NCBI GenBank assembly: GCA_035306605.1
Contig: DATGNR010000078.1
DNA from: Xanthomarina sp035306605
GTDB lineage: Bacteria > Bacteroidota > Bacteroidia > Flavobacteriales > Flavobacteriaceae
Length of the DNA: 64,000 nt
Reading direction: 5' to 3' (one strand)
Shown here: positions 1 to 8,520 of the stretch, in pieces
Numbering within the stretch: position 1 is the stretch's first letter
Layout: the number at the start of each line of letters is the position of its first letter
Position numbers and translations under genes: made by a program
Notes under the pieces: model-generated
The model's database searches: none
What the model was told of the DNA's origin: nothing
What the model saw: the letters and a program-made list of their open reading frames with translations, nothing else

Positions 1-761
1 CCGGTGATTCTTTTAGACATTTAAGCGACAAAAGCTTAAAAGCATGGAAATTGGAACGTTGGTTGGTACATAGCGTACTAGTGTTTTCTGTGGTAATGAC
101 CACGGCAACAATTTACACCTACCTAGGTTACGATCATAACGATTTCTGGTTAACCAAAAGTGTGTTTATAAGTTTAGTTATTGCATTTTTAAGCCTCGTT
201 TTTTTATTAGTAATGCTTTTCAAAAGAAAATCTCTAGGTAAAGATGCTAAATATGGAGCTATAGGGTTTGCTATAACAATTGGATTGCTACTTGCACTAC
301 ATTTTACGGGAACAACGGGCGAAGTCTTTTTTATCAATAGTAGCGACCTAAGATCTGCATACGGCTTTTACATTGGCTCCATTTTTTCAGGAGTGATAGG
401 CACTGGGTTTTATCCAATTTTCGGAAACCGAGTTTGGTGTCGATTTGGCTGTCCTATGGCAGCTATATTAGGGTTTCAACAGCGTTTGTTTTCAAAATTT
501 AGAATCACAACCAATGGTGGTCAATGTATTTCTTGCGGAAATTGCTCAACTTACTGCGAAATGGGAATTGATGTTAGAGCCTATGCCCAAAAAGGAGAAA
601 ATATTGTTCGTTCTAGTTGTGTAGGATGCGGAATTTGTTCGGCAGTGTGCCCTCGTGGTGTTCTTAAACTAGAAAATGACTCAATGAAAGGCCGTATTAA
701 TCCTACTGAAATTTTACTAGGAAATGATGTCGATTTAATGGACTTAGTAAATCAAAAATAA
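1..761 (+). CDS. Membrane-bound 4Fe-4S ferredoxin-type protein, 5'-truncated by the window
   Basis: The reading frame is open to the window edge: the codons before the TTG at 51 read GDSFRHLSDKSLKAWK, so the gene starts upstream and only its C-terminal part is seen. The visible part has about four hydrophobic segments, then a CRFGCP motif (about 430-455) of the kind found in NosR/NapH/CcoG-like membrane electron carriers. Two ferredoxin-type clusters follow: CISCGNCSTYC and CVGCGICSAVCP. This suggests two [4Fe-4S] centres passing electrons at the cytoplasmic membrane. The partner and the missing N-terminus are unknown, so no narrower name is justified. Confidence 0.85.
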   Translation, partial: GDSFRHLSDKSLKAWKLERWLVHSVLVFSVVMTTATIYTYLGYDHNDFWLTKSVFISLVIAFLSLVFLLVMLFKRKSLGKDAKYGAIGFAITIGLLLALHFTGTTGEVFFINSSDLRSAYGFYIGSIFSGVIGTGFYPIFGNRVWCRFGCPMAAILGFQQRLFSKFRITTNGGQCISCGNCSTYCEMGIDVRAYAQKGENIVRSSCVGCGICSAVCPRGVLKLENDSMKGRINPTEILLGNDVDLMDLVNQK

Positions 762-775
762 CGTAAAACTATTCA

Positions 776-783
776 TACTTTTG
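776..783 (+). promoter_or_regulatory. Bacteroidota-type -7 promoter element for the GT2 pair
   Basis: TACTTTTG fits the TAnnTTTG -7 consensus of Bacteroidota promoters and is followed by C, as is common. It lies 21 nt before the ATG at 805, in the only gap between the ferredoxin-type gene and the glycosyltransferases. No convincing TTG -33 element is seen at the expected spacing. Confidence 0.45.
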
Positions 784-804
784 CACAGCCATTTAAAACA
801 ATAA

Positions 805-1494
805 ATGATCCAGATAAAAGTTATTATTCCTGCTTTTAACGAAGCAGATTCTATTGCCAAGGTTATTAATGATATCCCAAAAATTGTTGATGAAATTATT
901 ATAGTAAACAACAACTCAACCGACAATACGGTTGAAAACGCAAAGAAAGCTGGTGCCAGCGTATTAACCGAAACAAATAAAGGTTACGGCTATGCTTGTT
1001 TAAAAGGCATGGACTACATTTCTAAACAAGAAATTAAACCAGATATTATTGTATTTCTAGATGGCGATTACAGCGATTATCCAGAAGAACTAACAAAACT
1101 CATCCAACCTATAATTGAGGATGACATTGACTTTGTAATTGGAGCTCGTGTGAAACAACTTAGAGAAAGTGGTTCTATGACCAAACCTCAAATTTTCGGG
1201 AATTGGTTAGCTACCTTTTTAATGCGCCTATTTTTTAATTCAAACTTCACCGATTTAGGGCCTTTTAGAGCTATTAAATATGAAAAACTATTAGCTCTTA
1301 ATATGGAAGACAAAACCTATGGTTGGACGGTAGAAATGCAATTAAAGGTATTAAAGCAAAAAATGACTTATATTGAAATTCCTGTGAACTATAGAAATAG
1401 AATTGGTATTTCAAAAGTATCAGGAACTGTAAAGGGAGCCGTTATGGCTGGGGTTAAAATATTAGGATGGATTTTTAAATACAGCTTTAAATGA
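805..1494 (+). CDS. Family 2 glycosyltransferase, dolichol-phosphate-mannose-synthase-like
   Basis: A 229-residue GT-A protein that probably transfers a sugar from a nucleotide sugar to a polyprenyl-phosphate carrier or glycan. The start shows IPAFNEADSI, a nucleotide-binding segment IIIVNNNSTDNT and a metal-binding-type FLDGDYSD; the C-terminal part (YGWTVEMQLKV) is typical of the short DPM1/DPG-synthase group. There is no obvious membrane domain. Its stop overlaps the next start as ATGA, so it is translationally coupled to the larger GT2 downstream. The sugar and acceptor cannot be read from sequence. Confidence 0.88.
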   Translation: MIQIKVIIPAFNEADSIAKVINDIPKIVDEIIIVNNNSTDNTVENAKKAGASVLTETNKGYGYACLKGMDYISKQEIKPDIIVFLDGDYSDYPEELTKLIQPIIEDDIDFVIGARVKQLRESGSMTKPQIFGNWLATFLMRLFFNSNFTDLGPFRAIKYEKLLALNMEDKTYGWTVEMQLKVLKQKMTYIEIPVNYRNRIGISKVSGTVKGAVMAGVKILGWIFKYSFK

Positions 1495-2984
1495 TGTTTT
1501 TAATAGGTCTTATTATGGTTATTTACACCATCGCTTTGCTGCTTATATTTATGTATGCCTTAGCGCAACTCAACTTGCTTTCAAATTATATTTCTGCTAA
1601 AAAAAACCAAGACAACTCTCCTAAATTTGACCTTTCAAATCCAGCTGAAATCCCTTTAGTTACCATACAACTTCCTGTATTTAATGAAATGTATGTCATG
1701 GAGCGCTTATTGGAAAACATTGCTAAAATAGATTATCCCAAAGACAAACTAGAAATTCAAGTATTGGATGATTCTACTGATGAAACAGTAGATTCTACAC
1801 AAAAACATATTGAAATTTTAAAAAAAACAGGTCTTGACATCGTTCATATTTGCAGAACAAATAGAGCCGGTTTTAAAGCAGGAGCTCTCAAAGAAGGACT
1901 AGAAATTGCTAAAGGAGAATTTATAGCCATTTTTGATGCCGACTTCCTTCCGAATGAAAACTGGCTTAAAGAAACCATCCCATACTTCAAAAATAAAAAC
2001 ATTGGTGTTGTTCAAACTCGTTGGAGTCACTTGAACCGAGATTTTTCGGTATTAACAAAAATCCAAGCTTTTGCTTTGGATGCTCATTTCACTTTAGAGC
2101 AAGTTGGAAGAAATAGCAAAGGGCATTTTATAAATTTTAATGGTACTGCAGGCGTATGGCGAAAAGCCTGTATTCTGGATGCGGGAAATTGGGAGGGAGA
2201 CACGCTTACCGAAGATCTGGACTTAAGTTATAGAGCCCAACTAAAAAAATGGGAGTTTAAATATCTAGAAGATGTGGAAACTCCTGCCGAACTCCCTATA
2301 GCTATAAGTGCGGCTCGTTCACAACAATTTAGATGGAACAAAGGCGGCGCAGAGAACTTTAGAAAAATGGCTTGGAGAGTGATTTCTAACAAACAGCTTT
2401 CCCCTAAAAGAAAAGTTCATGGGCTCTTACATTTATTAAACTCAACCATGTTTTTAAACGTGTTAATTGTAGCAGTATTAAGCATTCCTATGCTGTATAT
2501 TAAAAACGAATACACACATTTAAAACCATATTTCTACCTAATGAGTTTCTTTGTAATAAGTTCTGTAATCTTTTTTGTATGCTATTGGTTTATGTACAAG
2601 AAAATTTATGGTAGTAGCCTTAAAGATTTTGTACAGTACATCCTGATGTTTTTTACCTTCTTCTCTATAGCCATGGGTTTTTCATTACATAATTCAATAG
2701 CTGTAATTGAAGGACATATAGGAAAACGTAGTGAATTCATCAGAACCCCAAAGTTTAACATCCATGCTTTAACGGATAATTGGAAGAAAAACAAATACCT
2801 AAATAAGAACATTCCTATTTACGTGTTTTTTGAAGGCATTCTAACTCTTTATTTCGGGTTTGGACTATACTCCGCATTTGTGGTTGGCGATCAAGGCGGA
2901 GACTTCGGACTCTTCCCTTTTCATTTGATGTTATTCCTGGGTTTTGGATTCGTATTTTTTAAATCTGTAACTTCAAGGGTTTAA
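1491..2984 (+). CDS. Processive-type family 2 glycosyltransferase with membrane segments
   Basis: A 497-residue membrane GT2 of the cellulose-synthase/beta-glucan-synthase kind. It has an N-terminal membrane helix, then the catalytic signature in order: LDDSTD, FDADF, TEDLDLSYR and QQFRW (the D, DxD, TED, QxxRW set of processive beta-glycosyltransferases), then several C-terminal membrane helices. It probably polymerises or transfers beta-linked sugar across the inner membrane. It is coupled to the upstream GT2 by a 4-nt overlap. No PilZ domain or BcsB-like partner is nearby, so the product is unknown. Confidence 0.88.
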   Translation: MMFLIGLIMVIYTIALLLIFMYALAQLNLLSNYISAKKNQDNSPKFDLSNPAEIPLVTIQLPVFNEMYVMERLLENIAKIDYPKDKLEIQVLDDSTDETVDSTQKHIEILKKTGLDIVHICRTNRAGFKAGALKEGLEIAKGEFIAIFDADFLPNENWLKETIPYFKNKNIGVVQTRWSHLNRDFSVLTKIQAFALDAHFTLEQVGRNSKGHFINFNGTAGVWRKACILDAGNWEGDTLTEDLDLSYRAQLKKWEFKYLEDVETPAELPIAISAARSQQFRWNKGGAENFRKMAWRVISNKQLSPKRKVHGLLHLLNSTMFLNVLIVAVLSIPMLYIKNEYTHLKPYFYLMSFFVISSVIFFVCYWFMYKKIYGSSLKDFVQYILMFFTFFSIAMGFSLHNSIAVIEGHIGKRSEFIRTPKFNIHALTDNWKKNKYLNKNIPIYVFFEGILTLYFGFGLYSAFVVGDQGGDFGLFPFHLMLFLGFGFVFFKSVTSRV

Positions 2985-2994
2985 ATCTTCTTAA

Positions 2995-4236
2995 TTAATC
3001 TATAACCTCAGCTATATCTTCATAAACCTCAGGACTGTCTATAATAGCTGCTTTTGATGCTATAGCACGGAACAATTTTAAATGAGCAGGATCTCCACTT
3101 GGAACATAGTCTTTATCGTTATATTTTGGATTGGCGGACAGTTTAACAATAACTGTTTTGGTTGTTGGGTTAATATAGATATACTGTCCATAAACTCCCA
3201 TAGCCATGTACTCGCCTGCATCGCTCTGTGGAATCCACCACTGATAGCCATAACCGAATTTACCTTCACTAGGCTGCACATGTGGCGCATCTGGAATTGT
3301 AGAAGCCTCAACCCATTTTTTAGGCACAATTTGTTTGCCATTAAAGGCGCCCTCATTTAAAAATAAAGCACCTACTTTAGCGTAGTCTCTTAAAGTTAAA
3401 TTCAAACCTCCAAGTACCATTTCCATGTTTTCCCCGTCAAGCAACCAATAACCATCGTATTCCATCCCTAACGGATTGTATAGTTTTTCCTGCATATAAT
3501 CTGTGATGGTTTTACCAGTGGCCTTTTTAAGAACCATTCCTAAAACATGGGTATTAATACTTACATAATGATTTACGGTGCCTGGATTAAATTCTCGTTC
3601 TAAACTAGATGCAAAAGCATCTTGGGAATTCCCCATAGCAAAACCTCTTCCCCAACGATTAATATCGCTGAAAAAATCGCCATAATCTTCATTAAATTTT
3701 ACCCCTGTAGACATTTGAAGCACATCTTTAATTCTAACACCTTCATAAGCCGAACCTTTTAATTCTGGCGCATAAACCTCTACAGCTTCTTCAATGCTTT
3801 TTATATCGCCTTCTTCAACAGCAATGCCCATTAAAGCTGAAATAACAGATTTCGCCATCGACCAAGAAATATTTCTAGTAGATTCTGTATTGCCTAGGTA
3901 ATAGTTTTCATAAACCAAGCTGTCATTCTGAATAACTAAAAAGCCAGTGGTCCAAGAATCTTCTAAAAACTTATCCGTATTATACTCTTTTCCTTCTAAT
4001 TGAAAACTTTTAGGTAATTCCAATGCCTCTCCTTTAGAAAAAGGATGTTTGTTTACAGGAGCTTTCATAACTGCAACTGGCCAAACTGAGTTGAAAGACC
4101 TAAAGTTTGTTACTATTTGGTCCTCATCAAAAAGATGCATGGTTAGGTTTAGCATTTTGTATTTTGGATAAAACCAGATACTAAAAATTACAAGTATGGC
4201 TAAAATTACTAATCCTATTTTTTTCCAAGTTTTCAT
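2995..4236 (-). CDS. Serine hydrolase of the beta-lactamase (class C-like) family
   Basis: A 413-residue protein with an N-terminal hydrophobic anchor (residues about 7-23) and the class C beta-lactamase/penicillin-binding fold. The SxxK nucleophile motif is S126-M-A-K129 and the tyrosine motif is Y224-V-S-I-N. Such proteins act in the periplasm on peptides, esters or cell-wall stems; there is no reason to call this one a resistance enzyme. It is monocistronic, convergent with the GT2 pair (10 nt between stops), and divergent from the GT87-like gene. Confidence 0.88.
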   Translation of the reverse strand: MKTWKKIGLVILAILVIFSIWFYPKYKMLNLTMHLFDEDQIVTNFRSFNSVWPVAVMKAPVNKHPFSKGEALELPKSFQLEGKEYNTDKFLEDSWTTGFLVIQNDSLVYENYYLGNTESTRNISWSMAKSVISALMGIAVEEGDIKSIEEAVEVYAPELKGSAYEGVRIKDVLQMSTGVKFNEDYGDFFSDINRWGRGFAMGNSQDAFASSLEREFNPGTVNHYVSINTHVLGMVLKKATGKTITDYMQEKLYNPLGMEYDGYWLLDGENMEMVLGGLNLTLRDYAKVGALFLNEGAFNGKQIVPKKWVEASTIPDAPHVQPSEGKFGYGYQWWIPQSDAGEYMAMGVYGQYIYINPTTKTVIVKLSANPKYNDKDYVPSGDPAHLKLFRAIASKAAIIDSPEVYEDIAEVID

Positions 4237-4371
4237 AAGAAGATGGTTGTTTTAAAATCAGTTTGTAAGATAATATCAAAAAAGCATTTTTCCTGTTAAT
4301 TCCACATTATATTTAAAAATAGAGTAAATTCATCATGAACTTAAAAAGCAATTAATTTCTATCTTTGATTG

Positions 4372-5718
4372 ATGTTTCTAAACACCACATTTCTAAAACT
4401 TCATAAAATCCCAATTGGTTTCGCTTTAATTAGCATATTGTTTTATGCGGGTTTTGCTTACGATTTACAAAGAACAGATACGATCAAGTTAATTAGCTTG
4501 TATGCAGCATTGTTCTTCCTATTCTTCAAACTAATTCAAATAAACAAAAGCAACCTCAGGTTTCTTACACTTCTGGCTTTTGCTTTTCGAACTGTTTTTA
4601 TTTTTGCCATTCCAAACCTATCACAAGATTTCTATCGTTTCATTTGGGATGGACGTTTAATTCTAGAAGGAATAAATCCGTATCTTTTCACACCTGATAC
4701 ATTTATTTCAAAAGGCGAATTTCCAATAAACCAAGCGAAAGAACTTTATGAAAATATGGGTAGCCTAAGTGCTAGTCACTTCTCCAATTATCCACCCTTA
4801 AATCAGTTGTGTTTTGTTTTAGCTAACGTATTTGCTGGAAAATCTATCTTAGGCTCAGCTATTGGGCTTCGACTGATTATTATTGCTGCAGATTTTGGCA
4901 CCCTTTATTTTGGTAAGAAACTACTTGAAAAATTACAGCTTCCTACTTACTACATTTTTTGGTATATATTAAATCCATTCATAATTATTGAGCTAACAGG
5001 AAATCTTCATTTTGAAGGTGTCATGATATTCTTCCTCGTTTGGAGCCTGTATTTATTACACGTAAATAAATGGAAATTAACAGCGGTTATTTTTGCTTGC
5101 TCTATTTCCATTAAACTAATTCCACTTATTTTTTTACCATTACTGTTTACTAAATTGGCTTGGAAAAAAAGCTTGATATTTTACGCAATCGTCGGGTTAA
5201 TTACAACCTTACTTTTCCTTCCTTTTTACTCACAAGAATTTGTTCACAACTACACTGAAACAGTAGGCTTATGGTTTAAAAATTTCGAGTTTAATGCCAG
5301 TTTATATTATATCGCTAGAGAAATTGGCTTTGTAATATCTGGCTATAACCAAATAGCTGTTATTGGAACATATTCTGCTATTATGGTTTTTATATTTGTG
5401 ATTGGGCTTAGCTTCTTTAGAAAAATCCACACTTTACCACAACTTATTACGGCCATGCTTTTTGCCATATCTTTTTACTTTTTTACGGCAACAACGGTAC
5501 ATCCTTGGTACATAGCTACCCTATTAATTTTAAGTATATTCACGAATTACAAATTCCCGTTGGCTTGGAGCTTCATGGTTATTTTTAGCTATTTGGCATA
5601 CAGCAATAGTAATAACTCCGAAAACTTATGGGTAATAGCCTTGGAATATCTAGTTGTTTATAGTGTATTTTTGTATGAAATATTAAAAAAGAAACCTGTT
5701 GAAAATAAATGTCCCTAA
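4372..5718 (+). CDS. Polytopic membrane mannosyltransferase-like protein (GT87/DUF2029-type)
   Basis: About 448 residues with roughly ten hydrophobic helices and an early acidic loop (SQDFYRFIWDGRLILEG) where GT-C glycosyltransferases carry their catalytic carboxylate. The conserved GNLHFEG and TVHPWY stretches match bacterial GT87/mannosyltransferase-like proteins, which use polyprenyl-phosphate sugars. The ATG at 4372 is preferred to a TTG one codon upstream. A TATCTTTG -7-like box ends only 4 nt before this ATG, so the message may be nearly leaderless. Sugar and acceptor are unknown. Confidence 0.75.
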   Translation: MFLNTTFLKLHKIPIGFALISILFYAGFAYDLQRTDTIKLISLYAALFFLFFKLIQINKSNLRFLTLLAFAFRTVFIFAIPNLSQDFYRFIWDGRLILEGINPYLFTPDTFISKGEFPINQAKELYENMGSLSASHFSNYPPLNQLCFVLANVFAGKSILGSAIGLRLIIIAADFGTLYFGKKLLEKLQLPTYYIFWYILNPFIIIELTGNLHFEGVMIFFLVWSLYLLHVNKWKLTAVIFACSISIKLIPLIFLPLLFTKLAWKKSLIFYAIVGLITTLLFLPFYSQEFVHNYTETVGLWFKNFEFNASLYYIAREIGFVISGYNQIAVIGTYSAIMVFIFVIGLSFFRKIHTLPQLITAMLFAISFYFFTATTVHPWYIATLLILSIFTNYKFPLAWSFMVIFSYLAYSNSNNSENLWVIALEYLVVYSVFLYEILKKKPVENKCP

Positions 5719-6520
5719 AATATTAAGACGCTTTTTAAGAGTCGTTGCAACACTTTTTACGCTCTACGTGCTTTCCTTAGTTTTTGTTTATTTTAAACAA
5801 GAACGTTTCTTTTTTAATCCGAAATTATTAGCGAAAGACTATCAATTTGAATTCCAAGAGAACTTTGAAGAACTCCACATTCCCGTAGCTGAAAACATAA
5901 ACCTAAATGCACTTTTGTTTAAAGCTGAAGAACCGAAAGGAGTTATTCTATATTTACATGGAAATGCTGGAGCTATTCATGATTGGGGAAAACGTGCTCC
6001 ATTGTATTTAGATAATAATTACGATATTTTATTTGTGGACTATAGAGGCTATGGAAAGAGCGATGGCGCTTATAACAATTCAGAAGAGTTGTTTAACGAC
6101 ATGCAAAAGGTTTACGATTTCACAAAAACACGCTATAACGAAGATAAAATTGTAGTCTTAGGCTTCTCTTTGGGTTCTGGGTTAGCAAGTTTTTTAGCAG
6201 CCAAAAACCATCCGCGAATGCTAATTTTAGACGCGCCTTATTATTCCTGGAAAACATTAATTACGAAAGAAATAGCACCTCCAATTCCTGAATTCATTGT
6301 AAAATATCATATTCCAACTTACGAATTCATAAAAGAGGTTACTTGTCCGATAAAAATTTTTTATGGCACTAAAGATTTTCTAATTCGTCCAGAAACAAAT
6401 GCAAAAAAGCTACAAGCTTTACAGCCAAATAATATTAAATTATTTGCAATTGAAGACGCCGGACACAACAGTTTACATATAACAAGACAGTATTACCAAA
6501 ATCTAAAAAGAATACTCTAA
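5699..6520 (+). CDS. Membrane-anchored alpha/beta hydrolase
   Basis: A 273-residue hydrolase with one N-terminal membrane helix (about residues 13-31). The oxyanion region is LYLHGNAGA, the nucleophile elbow is G-F-S157-L-G-S-G, and D226 (GTKDFLIRP) and H256 (DAGHNS) complete a plausible triad. This matches the BEM46/FrsA-like family of bacterial hydrolases. The start is TTG at 5699, inside the end of the upstream gene (20-nt overlap); no ATG fits in this region, so coupling with the GT87-like gene is likely. Substrate unknown. Confidence 0.88.
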   Translation: MKINVPKILRRFLRVVATLFTLYVLSLVFVYFKQERFFFNPKLLAKDYQFEFQENFEELHIPVAENINLNALLFKAEEPKGVILYLHGNAGAIHDWGKRAPLYLDNNYDILFVDYRGYGKSDGAYNNSEELFNDMQKVYDFTKTRYNEDKIVVLGFSLGSGLASFLAAKNHPRMLILDAPYYSWKTLITKEIAPPIPEFIVKYHIPTYEFIKEVTCPIKIFYGTKDFLIRPETNAKKLQALQPNNIKLFAIEDAGHNSLHITRQYYQNLKRIL

Positions 6521-6729
6521 ACCCCGTTCATTTGCTTTTTGTTACGTTGCCTATATGACAACAAAACACCAGATAACAACCCAAGCAAAAAGCAACCTAG
6601 AATGACTAGAACTCTTGACATTGAAATTTCAAACATCAGGAATTTAATAGTAACCATTTCAGTATTCTGAACTGTAAAAATTACAACTAACAGTATTAGG
6701 AAAATGGCGAATATAGATTTTGAATTCAT
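6517..6729 (-). CDS. LapA-domain small inner-membrane protein
   Basis: A 70-residue protein with two hydrophobic helices separated by a short loop (FTVQNTEMVTIKF), followed by a basic tail (SYRQRNKKQ). This is the lipopolysaccharide-assembly-protein-A (LapA, DUF1049) pattern; family members sit in the inner membrane and help control LPS assembly in enterobacteria. The ATG at 6729 is preferred to the GTG just upstream. It is convergent with the alpha/beta hydrolase, overlapping it by 4 nt at the stops. Confidence 0.75.
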   Translation of the reverse strand: MNSKSIFAIFLILLVVIFTVQNTEMVTIKFLMFEISMSRVLVILGCFLLGLLSGVLLSYRQRNKKQMNGV

Positions 6730-6860
6730 CACTTATACGTTTATTTTATAAGTTAATGAATTTACTATTTATAACAATAACTATATCTGCAACATTAATT
6801 AAAATCAAGATGAAATACCTAGTTGCGTTAAATACCTTTTAATTTTTATAAAATAAAAAA

Positions 6861-6880
6861 ACATCTACCAAGGTAGATGT
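6861..6880. terminator. Rho-independent terminator, bidirectional form
   Basis: A 9-bp perfect stem (acatctacc / ggtagatgt) closes a 2-nt loop, with an A-run before it and a T-run after it on the plus strand, so it can act in both directions. It lies downstream of the minus-strand operon ending at 6945. Confidence 0.8.
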
Positions 6881-6944
6881 TTTTTCATGTTTTAATACCG
6901 ACAAAGCTTACTAGTTGAGAAGAAGCAACTTGATAATTTACAAA

Positions 6945-7175
6945 TTAAAGTGGTTTTAAACTTTCTACTCTATAAATAACAAAATCATCATCTTCATCTC
7001 CACTAACCTCAACAAAAGTTATTTTAAAACATTGATTGATATAACTTTCATCGTTTTTTAAATCGAATTGTTTTAGAACCCTTGGATGAACTTCATCAAA
7101 CACTAGCTCTTCACCGTTTTCAAATAAAAAGGTATAATACCCGTCTTCATAAGATAAAAATTCAGCTTCTCTCAT
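6945..7175 (-). CDS. Small hypothetical protein
   Basis: A 76-residue soluble acidic protein that I do not recognise. It reads as a compact beta-rich domain (SYEDGYYTFLFENGEELVF) without cysteines or membrane segments. It is 12 nt downstream of the acidic-tail protein and in the same direction as the polyamine operon, and a terminator follows it, so it is probably the last gene of that transcript. Confidence 0.7.
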   Translation of the reverse strand: MREAEFLSYEDGYYTFLFENGEELVFDEVHPRVLKQFDLKNDESYINQCFKITFVEVSGDEDDDFVIYRVESLKPL

Positions 7176-7187
7176 GATGTTAAATTT

Positions 7188-7535
7188 TTAGTCTTCGTCC
7201 TCGTCTTCATCAACTTCGTCAACAACGTCGTCAACATCATCAACGTCTTCATCGTCGTCAAATTCTAAATCTTTAACTGCCTCATCTGCAATAATATCAT
7301 CTTCGACTTCTGCTTCCTCTTCCGAGTAATCTTCCATGGCTTGAACCAATCTAACACCAACTTTAACTAAGTAAATGGTGTCTTCCGTTCTAACCTCTAC
7401 AGCCTCAACAATTTCATTTTTAATATTTCTAAAGGAAATGATATCTTCATCATCATAACCATCAGGGAATTTTTCAACTAGAAGATCTAAAATATCTTCG
7501 TTTAGTTTTTGATAATCTACTATTACTCGTTTCAT
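7188..7535 (-). CDS. Hypothetical protein with a polyacidic C-terminal tail
   Basis: A 115-residue protein: an ordered N-terminal half (residues 1-68, MKRVIVDYQKLNEDILDLL) and a tail made almost entirely of Asp, Glu and Val. Related flavobacterial entries are, from memory, often labelled DNA primase, but nothing here resembles a primase (no zinc finger, no TOPRIM motif), so that label is not adopted. It is 10 nt from the deoxyhypusine-synthase homologue and is probably cotranscribed. The acidic tail could mimic nucleic acid or bind basic ligands such as polyamines; that is speculation. Confidence 0.72.
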   Translation of the reverse strand: MKRVIVDYQKLNEDILDLLVEKFPDGYDDEDIISFRNIKNEIVEAVEVRTEDTIYLVKVGVRLVQAMEDYSEEEAEVEDDIIADEAVKDLEFDDDEDVDDVDDVVDEVDEDEDED

Positions 7536-7545
7536 TTTAAATAGG

Positions 7546-8520
7546 TTACATGTCTAATAAATAAGCAAATATTAATGGTGCAACAATGGTTGCGTCGCTT
7601 TCAATTATAAACTTTGGGGTATTTACATCTAATTTTCCCCACGTAATTTTCTCGTTAGGAACCGCACCTGAGTATGATCCGTAACTTGTAGTAGAGTCGC
7701 TAATTTGACAGAAATAGCTCCAGAATGGCGTATCCGTTCTTTCCATATCTTGGTATAACATAGGAACTACACAGATTGGGAAATCTCCCGAAATACCTCC
7801 TCCAATTTGGAAGAAACCAACACCATTTTTAGAGTTCTCTGTGTACCAATCTGCTAAGAAAGTCATATATTCAATTCCAGATTTCATGGTGCTTGCTTTT
7901 AACTCTCCTTTTAGAACGTAGCTAGCAAAAATATTCCCCATAGTACTATCTTCCCATCCTGGACAAATAATTGGTAAATTTTTCTCAGCTGCAGCGTACA
8001 TCCAAGAATCTTTTAAATCTATTTCATAATACTCTTCCAAAACACCAGAAAGCAACATTTTGTACATATACTCATGTGGTAAATAACGCTCTCCTTTAGC
8101 TTCAGCATCTTTCCAGATTTTTACTATATGTTTTTGTAAACGTCTAAAAGCTTCTTCTTCTGGAATACAAGTATCTGTTACTCTATTCAGACCTTTCTCC
8201 ATTAAGTCCCACTCTTCTTGAGGTGTTAAATCTCTATAATTTGGTACACGTTTGTAATGTGAATGTGCAACCAAGTTCATGATATCTTCCTCTAAATTCG
8301 CTCCTGTACATGAAATAATTTGAACTTTATCTTGACGAATCATTTCGGCAAAAATCTTTCCTATTTCAGCTGTACTCATTGCTCCCGCTAGAGAAACCAA
8401 CATTTTAGCACCAGAATTCAATTGGTCTTCATACCCCTTTGCTGCATCTACCAAAGCAGCTGCATTAAAGTGTAAATAATATTTTTCTATAAAATTTGAA
8501 ATCGCTCCTTTAGTACTCAT
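7546..8520 (-). CDS. Deoxyhypusine-synthase-family protein (probable aminobutyl/aminopropyl transferase of polyamine metabolism)
   Basis: About 324 residues with the NAD-dependent deoxyhypusine synthase fold: LVSLAGAMSTAEIG, SCTGANLEEDI and FFQIGGG are family landmarks. The lysine that forms the enzyme-substrate imine in eukaryotic DHS is kept in ITWGKL (SWGKI in human). Positions matching human His288 and Asp316 appear replaced. Bacteria have no eIF5A, so the substrate should be a free polyamine; homospermidine-type synthesis is the obvious option, given arginine decarboxylase and agmatinase directly upstream. The ATG at 8520 overlaps the agmatinase stop by 11 nt; the longer frame from TTG at 8571 is rejected. 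Confidence 0.85.
   Translation of the reverse strand: MSTKGAISNFIEKYYLHFNAAALVDAAKGYEDQLNSGAKMLVSLAGAMSTAEIGKIFAEMIRQDKVQIISCTGANLEEDIMNLVAHSHYKRVPNYRDLTPQEEWDLMEKGLNRVTDTCIPEEEAFRRLQKHIVKIWKDAEAKGERYLPHEYMYKMLLSGVLEEYYEIDLKDSWMYAAAEKNLPIICPGWEDSTMGNIFASYVLKGELKASTMKSGIEYMTFLADWYTENSKNGVGFFQIGGGISGDFPICVVPMLYQDMERTDTPFWSYFCQISDSTTSYGSYSGAVPNEKITWGKLDVNTPKFIIESDATIVAPLIFAYLLDM

Noticed and set aside
3082..3360. 92-aa frames on both strands inside the serine hydrolase gene
   Set aside because: Both lie wholly within the hydrolase gene and show no start context or motifs.
2995..4236. Beta-lactamase resistance gene
   Set aside because: SxxK/Y motifs are shared by many non-resistance hydrolases and nothing indicates antibiotic hydrolysis.
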